A program made the translations under genes and the position numbers. From positions 1 through 64,000 of the forward strand of contig CANRGH010000006.1 in the NCBI GenBank assembly GCA_947630135.1: a DNA stretch of 64,000 nt, given 5' to 3'. Shown one piece after another: positions 27,977 to 41,340 of this stretch; within the stretch, counting starts at the first letter, position 1, and the number at the start of each line of letters is the position of its first letter. The DNA comes from an uncultured Monoglobus sp. (GTDB taxonomy: Bacteria > Bacillota > Clostridia > Monoglobales > Monoglobaceae). A model generated the notes under the pieces. It searched no databases, had not been told where the DNA came from, and saw nothing but the letters and a program-made list of their open reading frames with translations.

Positions 27977-29197
27977 TCAGCATATATCGTCGGTAACCAT
28001 TGAGAGAACCGCGACTTTCTTTTCATTTCCTATTTTTATTCCCGGACCGATAAGCGTAATGTCAGCGCTGCAAATCTTCGTGTTGTTGTAGTCGCTGTTG
28101 GCATCGTCCGCCTTGCTTCCTATCTCCGCGCCGCTGCCGATCTCGGCGTCCGAGCCGATGATCGCCTTGTTGACCGACGCGCCGCTGCTTATAACGGCGC
28201 CGGGAAGCACGATCGAGTCCTTAACGGTGGCGCCCTCGCAGATCGTTACTCCCTCAAACAAAATCGAGTGCTCTACCTGTCCGTAAATCTCGCAGCCCTC
28301 GGTGGTGTAGCTGTTCTTGAGCGAGCCTGTGGCTCCCACATACTGGGGCGGCTTGATCGGGTTCCTGCTGAATATCTTCCAGGTGTCGTCGTCAAGGTCG
28401 CAGCCCGGCTTGTCGTCAAGCAGCTCCATGTTTGCCTCCCAAAGGCTCTGAATGGTTCCAACATCCTTCCAGTAGCCGTCGAACCTGTGGGCCATCAGCT
28501 TCAGGCCGTCGCCCAGCATAGCCGGAATGATGTTCTTTCCGAAGTCGTTCTCGGAGTCGGGATTCGCCTCGTCGTCGATAAGGTATTTCTTGAGCACATC
28601 CCACGAGAAGCAGTAAACTCCCATTGAAGCCAGATTGCTCTTGGGATTTTCGGGCTTTTCCTCAAACTCCACTATCTGCATATTCTCATCGGTGTTCATG
28701 ATGCCGAAGCGGGGAGCCTCCTCCCACGGAACCTCAATAACCGCAATGGTCGCGTCGGCATCCGCCTTCTTGTGGGCGGTGAGCATCTTGTTGTAGTCCA
28801 TCTTATAGATATGGTCGCCCGAGAGGATAACCACATACTTTGGATTAAACTGCTCCATAAATCCGATGTTCTGATAAATCGCGTTGGCCGTGCCCTTGTA
28901 CCACTCGCCTTTTTCGGCCGAGGTGTAGGGCGGGAGCACGAACACGCCGCCGTTGGTCCTGTCAAGGTCCCAGGGCTGTCCGTTAGCGATATAGGTGTTA
29001 AGCTCAAGGGGCTGATACTGCGTCAGAACGCCGACGGTGTCAATACCCGAGTGAGCGCAGTTGCTGAGCGGGAAGTCGATTATTCTGTACTTTCCGCCAA
29101 AGGGCACTGCGGGCTTTGCTACATTCTGTGTAAGTATTCCCAAACGGCTGCCCTGACCGCCTGCAAGAATCATAGCCACACATTCTTTTGACCTCAT
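27977..29197 (-). CDS. glgC: Glucose-1-phosphate adenylyltransferase
   Basis: [39 protein letters not shown]. Confidence 0.96.
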   Translation of the reverse strand: MRSKECVAMILAGGQGSRLGILTQNVAKPAVPFGGKYRIIDFPLSNCAHSGIDTVGVLTQYQPLELNTYIANGQPWDLDRTNGGVFVLPPYTSAEKGEWYKGTANAIYQNIGFMEQFNPKYVVILSGDHIYKMDYNKMLTAHKKADADATIAVIEVPWEEAPRFGIMNTDENMQIVEFEEKPENPKSNLASMGVYCFSWDVLKKYLIDDEANPDSENDFGKNIIPAMLGDGLKLMAHRFDGYWKDVGTIQSLWEANMELLDDKPGCDLDDDTWKIFSRNPIKPPQYVGATGSLKNSYTTEGCEIYGQVEHSILFEGVTICEGATVKDSIVLPGAVISSGASVNKAIIGSDAEIGSGAEIGSKADDANSDYNNTKICSADITLIGPGIKIGNEKKVAVLSMVTDDIC

Positions 29198-29246
29198 TTT
29201 ATCTCCTCCTGTTTCACAAATACAATCTATAAATAAATCGATTTAA

Positions 29247-31262
<2,016 letters not shown>

Positions 31263-31481
31263 ATCCTGTCTCCCTTGCAATTATTTTTTAAAATCGGTTT
31301 TTGTTTGGTTTTTGGTTTTTAAAAATACTTTTTTGGCGATAACACAGTAATATCTCATCGCCTTACATAAATTATTTTATTTATATAAATTAACCAATTC
31401 TATTTTAGCATATTTGATTTTTTTTGTCTATTTTAAATGCAAAGAAAATTGCACAAAATATACTTTTGGTTTTTGTAGGTA

Positions 31482-32459
31482 TTAACAAGATATGATTATG
31501 TTTTTAAGTTCCCCAACAGTCCCTTGTTCTATTCCGGTCAGAATATGCCTGCGCCGCTCCCTGTCATAAGCCATAAGCCGCGGTCTGTCCGCGGTTATGC
31601 GCAGTTCCGCGTCCCGCGAGGTGAGGGAGTTTTTATGAAATCTGTAAAGATATACAGGCTCCTTATATTCGCTGTGAATTATGTCAAAAATTTCATTCAT
31701 GCGCATCCAGTAGTCATAGTCCTCGATGCCGAACCGCTTTTCGTCATAGCCGCCGAGGAAATCCGCGGCGTTTGCGTGATACAAAAACGCCGCCCCCACC
31801 GTGTTGTTGGGAACGTCGTTGAGCTCCGCTGTGCTCTCGGGCAGCATGACGTTTCCGCTCATAGGCGGAAGCTCGTACCAGCCGTGGCCGCGGCGAATTT
31901 TTCCGTTTTCGTCAATTATTCTCATATTCGCGTAGACCATGGCGGCGGACGGGTTCTTGCGCAGCTCGTCCGTCATAATTTTCAAAAATTCGGGCAGCAT
32001 AATATTGTCATGACTGATCCATGTATAAAACTCACCTTCCGCCGCCTCAAAGCCCGCGTTGAGCGCCGCGGGAAGCTTGCGGTTGCGGTCAAGCTCAATA
32101 TATTTCACGTTTTGGCATTTTTCGGCATAGCCGCGGGCGATCTCGCTGCTGCCGTCAGTTGAGCCGTCGTTCACGACGATCAGCTCAAAATCGCGGTAGG
32201 TCTGCGCGAGCACCGATTCGACTGCTTCACATATGTAATCCGCACCGTTATAAACAGGAAGCACGACCGACACAAGGCCGCGCCTGCCGACCTCGTCAAG
32301 GCGCGGCAACACCGCGCCGAAAATTTCATTGAACCTCTTTTTATATTGTCCGAAGCTGTCGGAATTATTCGCTTTTTGAGCTTTTGCCGCTTTCAATGAC
32401 CCGAGCCAGCTTTTTAAACCCATCTCTCTCACATTCCTTGTAAAAAATTTCCGGTTCAT
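31482..32459 (-). CDS. Glycosyltransferase family 2
   Basis: VSVVLPVYNGADYICEAVESVLAQTYRDFELIVVNDGSTDGS; alternative start ATG 32423. Confidence 0.9.
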   Translation of the reverse strand: MNRKFFTRNVREMGLKSWLGSLKAAKAQKANNSDSFGQYKKRFNEIFGAVLPRLDEVGRRGLVSVVLPVYNGADYICEAVESVLAQTYRDFELIVVNDGSTDGSSEIARGYAEKCQNVKYIELDRNRKLPAALNAGFEAAEGEFYTWISHDNIMLPEFLKIMTDELRKNPSAAMVYANMRIIDENGKIRRGHGWYELPPMSGNVMLPESTAELNDVPNNTVGAAFLYHANAADFLGGYDEKRFGIEDYDYWMRMNEIFDIIHSEYKEPVYLYRFHKNSLTSRDAELRITADRPRLMAYDRERRRHILTGIEQGTVGELKNIIISC

Positions 32460-33453
32460 CCGCCCCGCGCCCGCGCAGGCGCGCGATCTCTTTTTCGGCT
32501 ATGTCCGCCCTCGAAAGGGCGTAGGCCAGATCCCAGTCCGAGCGGCTGTAACCGTCCTCGAACAGTCTTCGGGTGGTCATTATCCCCGCCTCGATCGTGC
32601 GCGCGATATGCTCGCGCGTAAACCTGCCTTCGTCCACGTCGTGCAGCACGCGGCATTTCGGCTCAAGCCCTATCCTGTAGCCGAGGGCGCGGGCCTTAAA
32701 GCATAAGGCGGTCTCCTCGCCGCCCGCGTAATCGTCCCCGACTCTGCCGTATCTCAGGTCAAAGCCGCCCGCCTCGTCGAGGAACGCGTGGAGCACCGAA
32801 AAATCGGCTCCGAAAGGGAACTCATACTGAAACTTCGCCTCGCGGTACCTGTTGCCCGATATGCGGAACTCGCTCCAAAGGTCCTCGTGCCCGCTCAGCA
32901 CTATTTCGGGCAGGGGGCGGCGCAGCAGTACCTGACCGCCGATCACGCCCGCGTTTTTGTGCGCCTTGAACGCGCCGCGAACCGATTCGAGCAGGTCGGG
33001 CGCTGCTATCGCGTCGTCGTCTATGTAGGTGAGATAGATGCCTCCCGCCGCCGCTGCTCCCGCGTTCCGCGCGCGGCTCAGGCCCGCCTCGGGCACGGTT
33101 ATTATCTTCGCGCCGCCGAGCTTTTTTTCAAGCTCCGCGTCGAGCCTCCCACCGCTTGACACGACTATTATCTCATACTCGCCGCGCGGCAGCGTCTGGT
33201 TCTCGAGCGAGCGGACCGCGCTTATCAGCTTTTCGCTTTTTCCCAGAGTGCAGACAATCGCCGACATTTCGGGGCCGATCGCGCCCACAGCCTTCGCCTC
33301 GGGCACCACGCTTTTTGTCGCGCGCGGCTTCAGGGCCCGCAGCTCGCAGATTATCCGCCTTGCCGCCGTGCCCGGACCCGCGCCCGCTCCGCCAATAGCG
33401 CCCAGCGCGGTCAATAACGCGTTTTTGCTCTGTTTCAAGCTATCACCGCCCAA
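32365..33453 (-). CDS. Glycosyltransferase family 2
   Basis: AIVCTLGKSEKLISAVRSLENQTLPRGEYEIIVVSSGG...YIDDDAIAAPDLL. Confidence 0.85.
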   Translation of the reverse strand: MGGDSLKQSKNALLTALGAIGGAGAGPGTAARRIICELRALKPRATKSVVPEAKAVGAIGPEMSAIVCTLGKSEKLISAVRSLENQTLPRGEYEIIVVSSGGRLDAELEKKLGGAKIITVPEAGLSRARNAGAAAAGGIYLTYIDDDAIAAPDLLESVRGAFKAHKNAGVIGGQVLLRRPLPEIVLSGHEDLWSEFRISGNRYREAKFQYEFPFGADFSVLHAFLDEAGGFDLRYGRVGDDYAGGEETALCFKARALGYRIGLEPKCRVLHDVDEGRFTREHIARTIEAGIMTTRRLFEDGYSRSDWDLAYALSRADIAEKEIARLRGRGADEPEIFYKECERDGFKKLARVIESGKSSKSE

Positions 33454-34653
33454 TTATTTATACTCTATCTCGGCCGGCAGGCTCACCAATCCGAAAATCT
33501 CTTTGCCCGACGGGTTCAGCGATTTGAACTCCGCCGCGCCCTCTATATACTCATAATATGAAACGGGGTCGGTCCCGCGGTCCTCAAGCCCGGCCGAAAC
33601 CGAGTATTCCCCGGGCGCGAGCATGTTTCTGAACCCGAAGGTTATCTCGTTTCTGCCCGCCTTAAGCGGTCTGTCTGTGCGGAACACGCACAGATCGAGG
33701 CCGTATCTGTCCTTTATCGAGACCGCGATGCCCGCGGTTTTAAGATCGGCCCCCTCGGGAAGCTCCGCCGCGACCGTTATTTCGCAGGCTCCGCCGAGTT
33801 CCGCTCCGCCGAGCTCCGCTCCACTGAGCTCCGCCGCGGAAGTCACGCTTACCGATCTTATCGAGCCCGGAGCGCTGCCGTAACGGTTGACAAAATCTCC
33901 GCCGCCCGCGTTTCCGCTGCCTTCGGGCTGCACGCAAAACTCCATGTACGCCGAAGTCACCTCCGCCACGCCGCCGTCGGCGCGGATCCTTCCTTTGTCG
34001 AGCCAGATCGCGCGGGTGCAGAACCGCCGCACCGCGTCGGGATCGTGCGACACGAACAGTATGGTTCTTCCGCGCTCCTTCAGCTCCTCGAACCGCCTGT
34101 AGCACTTGGCGCGGAAGCGGATGTCGCCCACGCCCAGCGCCTCGTCCACAAGGATTATGTCGCTGTCGTCGCTGAGCATAACCGAAAACCCCAGCCGCAT
34201 CAACATTCCCGCGGAATAGGTCTTGACCGGCATATCGCGGAACTCAGGCGGGATCTCCGCGAACTCCATAACGCCGGCCGCCCCCTCCTCGGCCTCTCTT
34301 TTGCCGCGGCCGCCGAGGGCTCCGCTTAAATATATGTTCTCCGTGCCCGAATATTCGGGATTAAAGCCTATTCCCGGTTCAAGCATGGCCGACACGCCGC
34401 CGCGCATTTTTATCTCGCCGCGGTCGGCCGAGGTCATGCCCGAAAGCAGACGCAGCAGCGTCGATTTTCCGGAGCCGTTGCGCCCGATTATTCCCACGCA
34501 TTCGCCGCGCCCGACAGAGAAGCTTATATTGTCGAGCGCGCAAAAGCCGTCAGCCGATTTTTCGGCGCCGCGAACCGCCGCCGCGAGCCTGCGCGGCGGG
34601 CTTTGCGACTTTGTGTAATACTTGCTCACTCCGATCAATTCTATGATATTCAT
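33454..34653 (-). CDS. ABC transporter ATP-binding protein, polysaccharide export (Wzt-like with C-terminal domain)
   Basis: GIIGRNGSGKSTLLRLLSGMTSADRGEI, YSAGMLMRLGFSVMLSDDSDIILVDEALGVGD; C-terminal beta-sandwich-like extension. Confidence 0.9.
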   Translation of the reverse strand: MNIIELIGVSKYYTKSQSPPRRLAAAVRGAEKSADGFCALDNISFSVGRGECVGIIGRNGSGKSTLLRLLSGMTSADRGEIKMRGGVSAMLEPGIGFNPEYSGTENIYLSGALGGRGKREAEEGAAGVMEFAEIPPEFRDMPVKTYSAGMLMRLGFSVMLSDDSDIILVDEALGVGDIRFRAKCYRRFEELKERGRTILFVSHDPDAVRRFCTRAIWLDKGRIRADGGVAEVTSAYMEFCVQPEGSGNAGGGDFVNRYGSAPGSIRSVSVTSAAELSGAELGGAELGGACEITVAAELPEGADLKTAGIAVSIKDRYGLDLCVFRTDRPLKAGRNEITFGFRNMLAPGEYSVSAGLEDRGTDPVSYYEYIEGAAEFKSLNPSGKEIFGLVSLPAEIEYK

Positions 34654-34768
34654 GCCTCTCACCGTTAATGCGAAATTTTTTACCTTTTTCTATTATACTA
34701 CATAAAAATCGCCGCCGCAATCCTTAATTTTCTATTAATTATTCACTTAAAAAATTGTTCAAAAAGTG

Positions 34769-34797
34769 TTGACAAACCCTCGAAAATATGGTATTAT
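34769..34797 (+). promoter_or_regulatory. Promoter of tRNA-Thr
   Basis: TTGACA (34769-34774), 17-bp spacer, TATTAT (34792-34797). Confidence 0.8.
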
Positions 34798-34833
34798 AGC
34801 ATTTGTTGACGGCGCTTTTGAAGCTGTGAAAAC

Positions 34834-34909
34834 GCTGGTGTAGCTCAATTGGTAGAGCAGCTGATTTGTAATCAGCAGGTCGCGGGTTCGAGTCCCATCA
34901 CCAGCTCCA
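34834..34909 (+). tRNA. tRNA-Thr(UGU), CCA encoded
   Basis: GCTGGTG acceptor / CACCAGC; anticodon arm GCTGA-TTTGTAA-TCAGC gives TGT; T-arm GCGGGTTCGAGTCCC. Confidence 0.95.
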
Positions 34910-34931
34910 AGAGCCTTGTGCTCCGATTAAT

Positions 34932-34961
34932 CACTACCTTTTCTATAGGTAGTGGTTTTTT
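34932..34961 (+). terminator. Terminator after tRNA-Thr
   Basis: CACTACCT...AGGTAGTG + T-run. Confidence 0.8.
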
Positions 34962-35159
34962 GTTTGCGGGATAAAATTTCGCTTTTCGTTTATAAATATT
35001 TATAAAATTTCGCTCATCAAATAAATTCGGGCAAATTTTTTAATTTTTAAAAGGATTTTCGGAATTTTTGTCTAATAATATATCGGACATAAAAATCGTA
35101 TTTTGATTTAATGGCCGATTTTTCGGCTCAGAGACATACAGCAAAGGAGACAAGATTTT

Positions 35160-37652
35160 ATGGCAAACACAAAAGGCAAAGAAAACGCGCCGATGTTTGA
35201 TCCGTCAAAGCTCAACATTATTCCGGTCGACCTTGACAACGAGATGAAAAAGTCGTATATCGACTACTCAATGTCGGTTATCGTGGGCAGAGCTCTGCCC
35301 GACGTGCGCGACGGCCTCAAACCGGTTCACAGGAGAATACTTTACGCCATGTATGAGGACGGGATCACGCCCGACAAGCCATACAAAAAGTGCGCGACCA
35401 CCGTCGGCAACGTGCTGGGCAGGTACCATCCGCACGGCGACGCGTCGGTTTACGACGCGATGGTGAGAATGGCGCAGGACTTTTCAATGCGCTATCCCAC
35501 GATCGACGGACACGGAAACTTCGGTTCGGTGGACGGCGACCCTGCCGCGGCTTACAGATACACCGAGTCGCGCATGGCAAAGCTTTCGCTCAACATGCTG
35601 ACCGATATTGACAAAGAAACCGTTGACTTTATGCCGAACTTTGACGAGAGCCGCGACGAGCCCGTCGTGCTGCCCTCGAGGTTCCCGCATCTTTTGGTCA
35701 ACGGCTCGGACGGAATTGCGGTCGGCATGGCCACGAAGATACCGCCGCACAATCTGGGCGAGGTTATCGACGGCGTTGTCGCGCTGATCGACAATCCCGA
35801 CATCACGCTTGACGAGCTTATGGAACACATTCCCGGTCCCGATTTCCCCACGGGCGCAATGATCATGGGCAGCAGCGGTATAAGGGCGGCCTACGCCACG
35901 GGACGCGGCAAGCTGAAGATCCGCGCCCGCACCGAGATACAGCAGTGGAAGGAGAACCGCGAGCGCATTGTCGTGACCGAGATCCCCTATATGGTGAACA
36001 AGGCGAGGCTGATCGAAAAGATAGCCGATCTGGTCCACGAGAAGCGGATCGAGGGCATTTCGGACCTGCGCGACGAGTCCGACAGAGACGGACTGCGGAT
36101 CGTGATCGAGCTGAAGCGTGACGTGAACGCGCAGATCGTTTTGAACCAGTTGTTCAAATACACCCAGCTTGAGGACTCGTTCAGCGTGATCATGCTGGCC
36201 TTGGTTGACAGAACGTCGCCGAAGGTGCTGTCGCTCAAGGAGGTTCTGACGCAGTACGTTGATTTCCAGAAGGAGGTCATCATCCGCCGCACCAAATTCG
36301 ACAAAAAGAAGGCCGAGGCGAGGGCGCACATTCTGGAAGGCCTCAGCAAGGCCCTTGACAATATTGACGAGGTAATCAGCATAATCAGGAACAGCTATAA
36401 CGACGCGAAGGCCCGCCTTATCGAAAGATTTGAGTTTTCCGACGTTCAGGCGCAGGCAATTCTTGACATGCGTCTGGCGAGGCTCAGCGGTCTTGAGCGC
36501 AAAAAGATCGAGAATGAGCTGAATGAGGTTCACGCGCTTATCAAGCACCTGACCGAAATTCTCGGCAGCGAGCAGATGGTGCTTGACATAATCAAAGAGG
36601 AGATCACCGCGATCAAGGACAAGTTCGGCGACGAACGCCGCACCTCGATCGAGCCCGTGGCGGACGATATTGACATTGAGGACCTTATCGAGGAAGAGGA
36701 CAACGTTATAACCATGACCCACCAGGGCTACATCAAGCGCCTGCCCGCCGACACATACAAGAGCCAGCACAGAGGCGGAAAGGGCATTATCGGAATGCAG
36801 ACCAAGGAGGAGGACTTTGTCTCGACAATGTTTATTTCCTCAACTCATTCATACATCCTGTTCTTCACCAACACGGGACGAATGTTCAGGATCAAGGCCT
36901 ATCGTATTCCGGAGGCCGGCCGTCAGGCAAAGGGCACGCCGATCGTTAATCTGCTGGAGCTCGCGCCCGGCGAGACGATCTCGGCAATGATCCCGATCCG
37001 CGAATACAAGAGCGGACAGTATCTGACCATGTGCACCAGACAGGGCGTGATCAAAAAGACCGACATCATGGAATATCAGAACGCGCCGAGAGGCGGAAAG
37101 CTGGCGATCAAGCTTCAGGACGGCGACGAGCTGCTCAGAGTCAAGCTGACCGACGGCAACACCGATTTGTTTGTCGGAACACACAACGGAAAAATGATCC
37201 GCTTCAACGAGCGCGACGCCCGCGAGCTGGGCAGAGTCTCGCGCGGAGTACGGGCGATCAAGCTTGACGGCGACGACTTTGTTGTGGGCATGAGCGTGTA
37301 CCGCGAGGGCGCGAAAATGCTGGTCGTTTCCGAAAACGGATACGGCAAGCGCACCGAGCTTTCGGAGTATAAGATACAGGCCCGCGGCGGAAAGGGATGC
37401 TCTACCTACAAGATCACCGACGACACCGGAAAGATCGCAGGAATTAAGGTCGTGACGCCCGAGGACGATATTGTTCTCGTCACCTCCGAAGGCGTCATAA
37501 TCAGGATCGACTCCGAGGACATCAGCACCTACGGCAGAGTCACGCGCGGCGTTAAGCTGATGCGGCTCGGCAGCGGCGTTAAGATCACCTCGATCGCACG
37601 GATAGAAAAGGAGCAGAACGAGGAAGAGGAACCCGAAAATAAGGATGAATAA
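35160..37652 (+). CDS. gyrA: DNA gyrase subunit A
   Basis: [31 protein letters not shown]; GyrA boxes; 830 aa. Confidence 0.96.
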   Translation: MANTKGKENAPMFDPSKLNIIPVDLDNEMKKSYIDYSMSVIVGRALPDVRDGLKPVHRRILYAMYEDGITPDKPYKKCATTVGNVLGRYHPHGDASVYDAMVRMAQDFSMRYPTIDGHGNFGSVDGDPAAAYRYTESRMAKLSLNMLTDIDKETVDFMPNFDESRDEPVVLPSRFPHLLVNGSDGIAVGMATKIPPHNLGEVIDGVVALIDNPDITLDELMEHIPGPDFPTGAMIMGSSGIRAAYATGRGKLKIRARTEIQQWKENRERIVVTEIPYMVNKARLIEKIADLVHEKRIEGISDLRDESDRDGLRIVIELKRDVNAQIVLNQLFKYTQLEDSFSVIMLALVDRTSPKVLSLKEVLTQYVDFQKEVIIRRTKFDKKKAEARAHILEGLSKALDNIDEVISIIRNSYNDAKARLIERFEFSDVQAQAILDMRLARLSGLERKKIENELNEVHALIKHLTEILGSEQMVLDIIKEEITAIKDKFGDERRTSIEPVADDIDIEDLIEEEDNVITMTHQGYIKRLPADTYKSQHRGGKGIIGMQTKEEDFVSTMFISSTHSYILFFTNTGRMFRIKAYRIPEAGRQAKGTPIVNLLELAPGETISAMIPIREYKSGQYLTMCTRQGVIKKTDIMEYQNAPRGGKLAIKLQDGDELLRVKLTDGNTDLFVGTHNGKMIRFNERDARELGRVSRGVRAIKLDGDDFVVGMSVYREGAKMLVVSENGYGKRTELSEYKIQARGGKGCSTYKITDDTGKIAGIKVVTPEDDIVLVTSEGVIIRIDSEDISTYGRVTRGVKLMRLGSGVKITSIARIEKEQNEEEEPENKDE

Positions 37653-37666
37653 AAAAGGTGACTATT

Positions 37667-38320
37667 ATGAAAAATAAACTGTTTTATAAAGCGGGCGCGG
37701 TCATGATCTCGCTCGGCCTGCTCGCGGCAGCTCTCTCGGGCTGCGGCGGAGATAAGGACAAAAACGCGGAGCCGACGCCCGCGGCCTCGGAAAGCAAGGG
37801 AGACACCGCAGTTTCAAAATTCGACGCGGACAATCCGACGGCTTCGGCGGCACAACGGACCGACTCCGCTCCCTCCGCCGCACCAAACAGCGTGGCGCAG
37901 TCGGCGGCCGACGCAGCGGACAAAGATTTGTCCGCTCTGGCAGAGGCTCGGTCGTTTTTTGAGGCGGGAATGTATGACGACGCCCGCGAAATGCTCGAAT
38001 CGGTCGACAAGTCAAAGCTCAGCGAAGAGCAGGCAAAGATATATGATCTCATTCTCGAAAGCCTCAAAAACCGCAGCTCCCTGTCGGATCAAAACAGCGG
38101 CGAATTTACTGCCGAGGAGGCCGTAAAGATCGCCGAATATGCCTACGGCGTTGAACTTGGCGGCGACACGAGCGGTCTCGCGCCCCAAACCGACTCAAAC
38201 GGAATGACATACTACACCATGCAGATACAGCTCGACAGCGAGAATAAAAGGCTGACGATAAACGTCTACAGCGACGGCTCGATCGACATTGTAAATAGCG
38301 AGCCGATAGCCTACGGGTAA
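37667..38320 (+). CDS. Putative lipoprotein of unknown function
   Basis: Lipobox AALSGCGG; disordered Ser/Ala linker; ATG 37667 with AAAGGTG SD. Confidence 0.75.
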   Translation: MKNKLFYKAGAVMISLGLLAAALSGCGGDKDKNAEPTPAASESKGDTAVSKFDADNPTASAAQRTDSAPSAAPNSVAQSAADAADKDLSALAEARSFFEAGMYDDAREMLESVDKSKLSEEQAKIYDLILESLKNRSSLSDQNSGEFTAEEAVKIAEYAYGVELGGDTSGLAPQTDSNGMTYYTMQIQLDSENKRLTINVYSDGSIDIVNSEPIAYG

Positions 38321-38344
38321 CGCTTTTCGGGAGCCCTGAAAATC

Positions 38345-38378
38345 CGCGGCACGGTAAAAACCGTGCCGCGAATTTTTT
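38345..38378. terminator. Bidirectional terminator
   Basis: CGCGGCACGGT aaaa ACCGTGCCGCG + T7. Confidence 0.85.
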
Positions 38379-41314
38379 TATTTACTGTATGTCAAGCTCA
38401 GCGGAGCCATTGTTTCGGGGTCCCATATGAATATCTTAATGCCGCTGCCGGGGTTTTGATAATCAACTCCGGACAAGTCGGTGCCGGTTATGTCAAACAG
38501 TTTAACATCGGTCATGATCCCTTCGTCGGCGTAGGAGGCGATTATAAGTCTCGCCCTGTCGGTTCCGTCGCCGTGATAGGTTAAGTCTATATTTATCTTT
38601 CCATCAGCGCCGAACTCATAGCCGTTGATCTCATAGAGATAATCATGCGGCGCGGGAGTTTCCGTCGGTTCGGCCGTAACCACGGGCTCGGGCGCGTTTG
38701 TCGGCGCAGCGCTCGCTTCGGGCGAGGCCGTAGGCTCGGTCTCGGGAGTCGGCACGGCCGGAGTCGGCGCAACAGTGGGAGCCGCCGTCGGATCGGGAGT
38801 TGGCTCTAAGGTTGGATACGGAGCTTCGGAAGGAGACGGAGTCTCGGAAGGAGCCGCGCTCTCGGTCGGAACAGGCGCGTCGGTGGGCTTTATAGGCTCT
38901 CTTGTCGGCGTCGGAGCGATCGTCGGTGTGGCTGTGGGAGCCGCTGTCGGTGTCAGCTCGGCTGTGGGAGCTGCCGTCGGCGCGGCCGTGGGAGTCACTG
39001 TCGGCGTCGGTGTATCGGCGCTTACAAAGCTCGCGCTCACCGTGACATCGCTGTTCGGCATAGTGAAGCTGTAGCTGTTTTCCCCAAGCTTTGCGACCTC
39101 GGTCACTGGCTCGGTAAACACCGATCCGGCTTTATAACCCGCGTTCGGAACAGTCCTGACGTTCACAGTCTCGCCAACCTTCGCCGCTGTACCGCCGTCT
39201 TTAATCGTCACGCTTTTAAGCCCCAGCTTTGAGCCGTCTATCCACAAATAATATTTATTGCCGGCCTTGCAGTCTCCCTCAAATGTGTATATGCCTCTTT
39301 CGCTGCGGCTGATCGTTTCCAAATCTTTATTTGCGGCGTTATCATAAACGTGTACCGTTCTGGAACTGCCGCCGTAGACATAGTATTCCATAATCAGCTT
39401 GCCATCGCTCGCGGGACACACCATAAATACCGAGCCCGAGGGCTTTTCACTGCCCGTAAAAGGCCTTGAACCGACTGCGGGATTGGAGCCTTTATCGGCT
39501 CTGGCGATCACCGAACCATTATAGGTCTCGACCGTTGTTTCGGGATCGTATATGTCAAGCGTGCCTCCGCTTTTGTCAACGCCGTTTAAGTTATATGTTT
39601 TCGCGCCGCCGATCTCGTTTTCATGCTCCGCGGCGTTCCATGTGACCGCCCTGCCCGACGCGCCGTTTATCTCGATTGAGCCGTTCTCTATATTTTCGGC
39701 TATCGAGATATTGTGGGCAGGCGCCGCGGTGGGCGTCGGCGTGTTTGTCGGCGCGGGAGTCGGCGTTGCCGTCGGTTTGGGCGTCGGCGTGGCGTTCGGA
39801 TCGGGCGTGGTCTCGGGGATTTCGTTGCCCGCGGCCAGCCAATTGGCGTAAGCTTCGATATTATAATACTTGTTTTCGGAGTCCATTTCAAGCGCGTCGG
39901 ACGCGTTGTTCTTATTAAGACCCATTTCCTCCTCATACGCGTCAGACATTCCGTCATTATCGGCGTCGGGAGCCCTTTTTCCGTCATAGATTATCGGCTC
40001 AAAATCAATCCAGTCATCATAATTCACAATGCCGTTTGTGCCGCGGCTCGCCTTTCTGCCGCGCGCGTCGCTGATCGCGAGCTCGTCCACATAATCGCGC
40101 TTCAGACTTGCTCCGACCTTGTCCAGCACCAGCTCATACGCGTCTTGGGCTGACTGTGTTTTTATAGGATAATTATGAATATACTGCGTGTGATTTTCGG
40201 TTGTTCCGGCAACGTTTTCATCATATTTTTCAACATTATATGTCTTAACGCCTTCCTCGAGCTTGAAGGCTGAAGCGTCGGTATTATCTTTATTTATTCT
40301 ATCAACTTTTGAATCCGGACTTTTCGCGTCATAAAAATTTCCGTCTATGGCAAGATCGGTCGACCAACCCGTGGTGCTTCCCTTCTTGGAGGGCGTAAAC
40401 TGATAAAACCTTTTGATACTGCTGCTGGCGGGACCTTCTTTATAATAGTTGTTTACAAGATTGACCCTGACCATGTTCTCGCCGCCGTATGACGCGTTGT
40501 CGCGCCAGTTGTAGAACACGTTGTTCCTCACATCAAGCAGGCTCAGCTTATCGTTTTGTCCTTTGTAAGACGAGGTCGTGGCGCTTGTCGCGACTCTCGG
40601 GAAACGGCTCTTGGCGTTGGAAATAAAATTATGGTGGTATGTCATATTCACGCCGCCCCAAAGTCCGCCGTAGCCGTGCTCCTCGACTCCGCTTCCCTCA
40701 TCATGGATCGATTTATTCAGCGGTTCGGTGAGCAGGCACCACTGAACGGTTGAGTCCTTTATCGCGTAAAGCGAGCAGCATTCGTCGTTCGACCAGCTCA
40801 TGCTGCAATGGTCGACAATAACGTGATCCTGATCCTTTCCGTCCGTGAACGTGTCCTCGTCATATTTCTTATTCTTATAATCATACACGCCCATTCTAAA
40901 TCTCAGATAACGCACGATTATATTGCTCGCCTGCACATAAGTCGGCGCGCCGGATATGCAAATTCCGTCGCCGGGCGAAGTCTGACCCAAAATCGTCAGA
41001 TTTCCCTTTTTCAGGTAGATCGGCGTTTCAAGCTTGATTGTTCCCGCCACGTCGAACACGATTATTCTGTTGCTTTGCGATACCGCGTCACGCAGCGAGC
41101 CCGTGCCGCTGTCATCCAGATTTTTCACATGAAAAATCTCGGGGTTTGACGCAGCTCTGGCGCCGGTCGTGTACATTCCGCCGCCCTCCGCGCCCGGGAA
41201 CGCCGGATACGCCCCGTCGGACGCGGCTGAAACGGTGTTTTTGCCGCCCGCGTCAACGACGCAGAGCGTGAGGCAGATCGCCGCCGATAAAAGTAATGAG
41301 ATCAGTCTTTTCAT
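38378..41314 (-). CDS. Secreted multidomain pectate lyase (PL1-type), paralogue A
   Basis: Signal peptide; AFPGAEGGGMYTTGARAA...ILGQTSPGDGICISG...VDHCSMSWSNDECCS; Thr/Pro-rich linker; CBM-like region; C-terminal IKIFIWD...PLS module. Confidence 0.9.
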   Translation of the reverse strand: MKRLISLLLSAAICLTLCVVDAGGKNTVSAASDGAYPAFPGAEGGGMYTTGARAASNPEIFHVKNLDDSGTGSLRDAVSQSNRIIVFDVAGTIKLETPIYLKKGNLTILGQTSPGDGICISGAPTYVQASNIIVRYLRFRMGVYDYKNKKYDEDTFTDGKDQDHVIVDHCSMSWSNDECCSLYAIKDSTVQWCLLTEPLNKSIHDEGSGVEEHGYGGLWGGVNMTYHHNFISNAKSRFPRVATSATTSSYKGQNDKLSLLDVRNNVFYNWRDNASYGGENMVRVNLVNNYYKEGPASSSIKRFYQFTPSKKGSTTGWSTDLAIDGNFYDAKSPDSKVDRINKDNTDASAFKLEEGVKTYNVEKYDENVAGTTENHTQYIHNYPIKTQSAQDAYELVLDKVGASLKRDYVDELAISDARGRKASRGTNGIVNYDDWIDFEPIIYDGKRAPDADNDGMSDAYEEEMGLNKNNASDALEMDSENKYYNIEAYANWLAAGNEIPETTPDPNATPTPKPTATPTPAPTNTPTPTAAPAHNISIAENIENGSIEINGASGRAVTWNAAEHENEIGGAKTYNLNGVDKSGGTLDIYDPETTVETYNGSVIARADKGSNPAVGSRPFTGSEKPSGSVFMVCPASDGKLIMEYYVYGGSSRTVHVYDNAANKDLETISRSERGIYTFEGDCKAGNKYYLWIDGSKLGLKSVTIKDGGTAAKVGETVNVRTVPNAGYKAGSVFTEPVTEVAKLGENSYSFTMPNSDVTVSASFVSADTPTPTVTPTAAPTAAPTAELTPTAAPTATPTIAPTPTREPIKPTDAPVPTESAAPSETPSPSEAPYPTLEPTPDPTAAPTVAPTPAVPTPETEPTASPEASAAPTNAPEPVVTAEPTETPAPHDYLYEINGYEFGADGKINIDLTYHGDGTDRARLIIASYADEGIMTDVKLFDITGTDLSGVDYQNPGSGIKIFIWDPETMAPLSLTYSK

Positions 41315-41340
41315 GGTTCATCCTCCTGAAATAAATAAAC

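Noticed and set aside
35484-36770. 428-aa minus-strand ORF opposite gyrA
   Set aside because: Antisense shadow of a confidently identified gene.
38775-39074. Plus-strand Gly/Val-rich ORFs opposite pectate lyase A linker (also 39552-39851, 41834-42424)
   Set aside because: Antisense of the Thr/Pro/Ala-rich linker; low complexity only.
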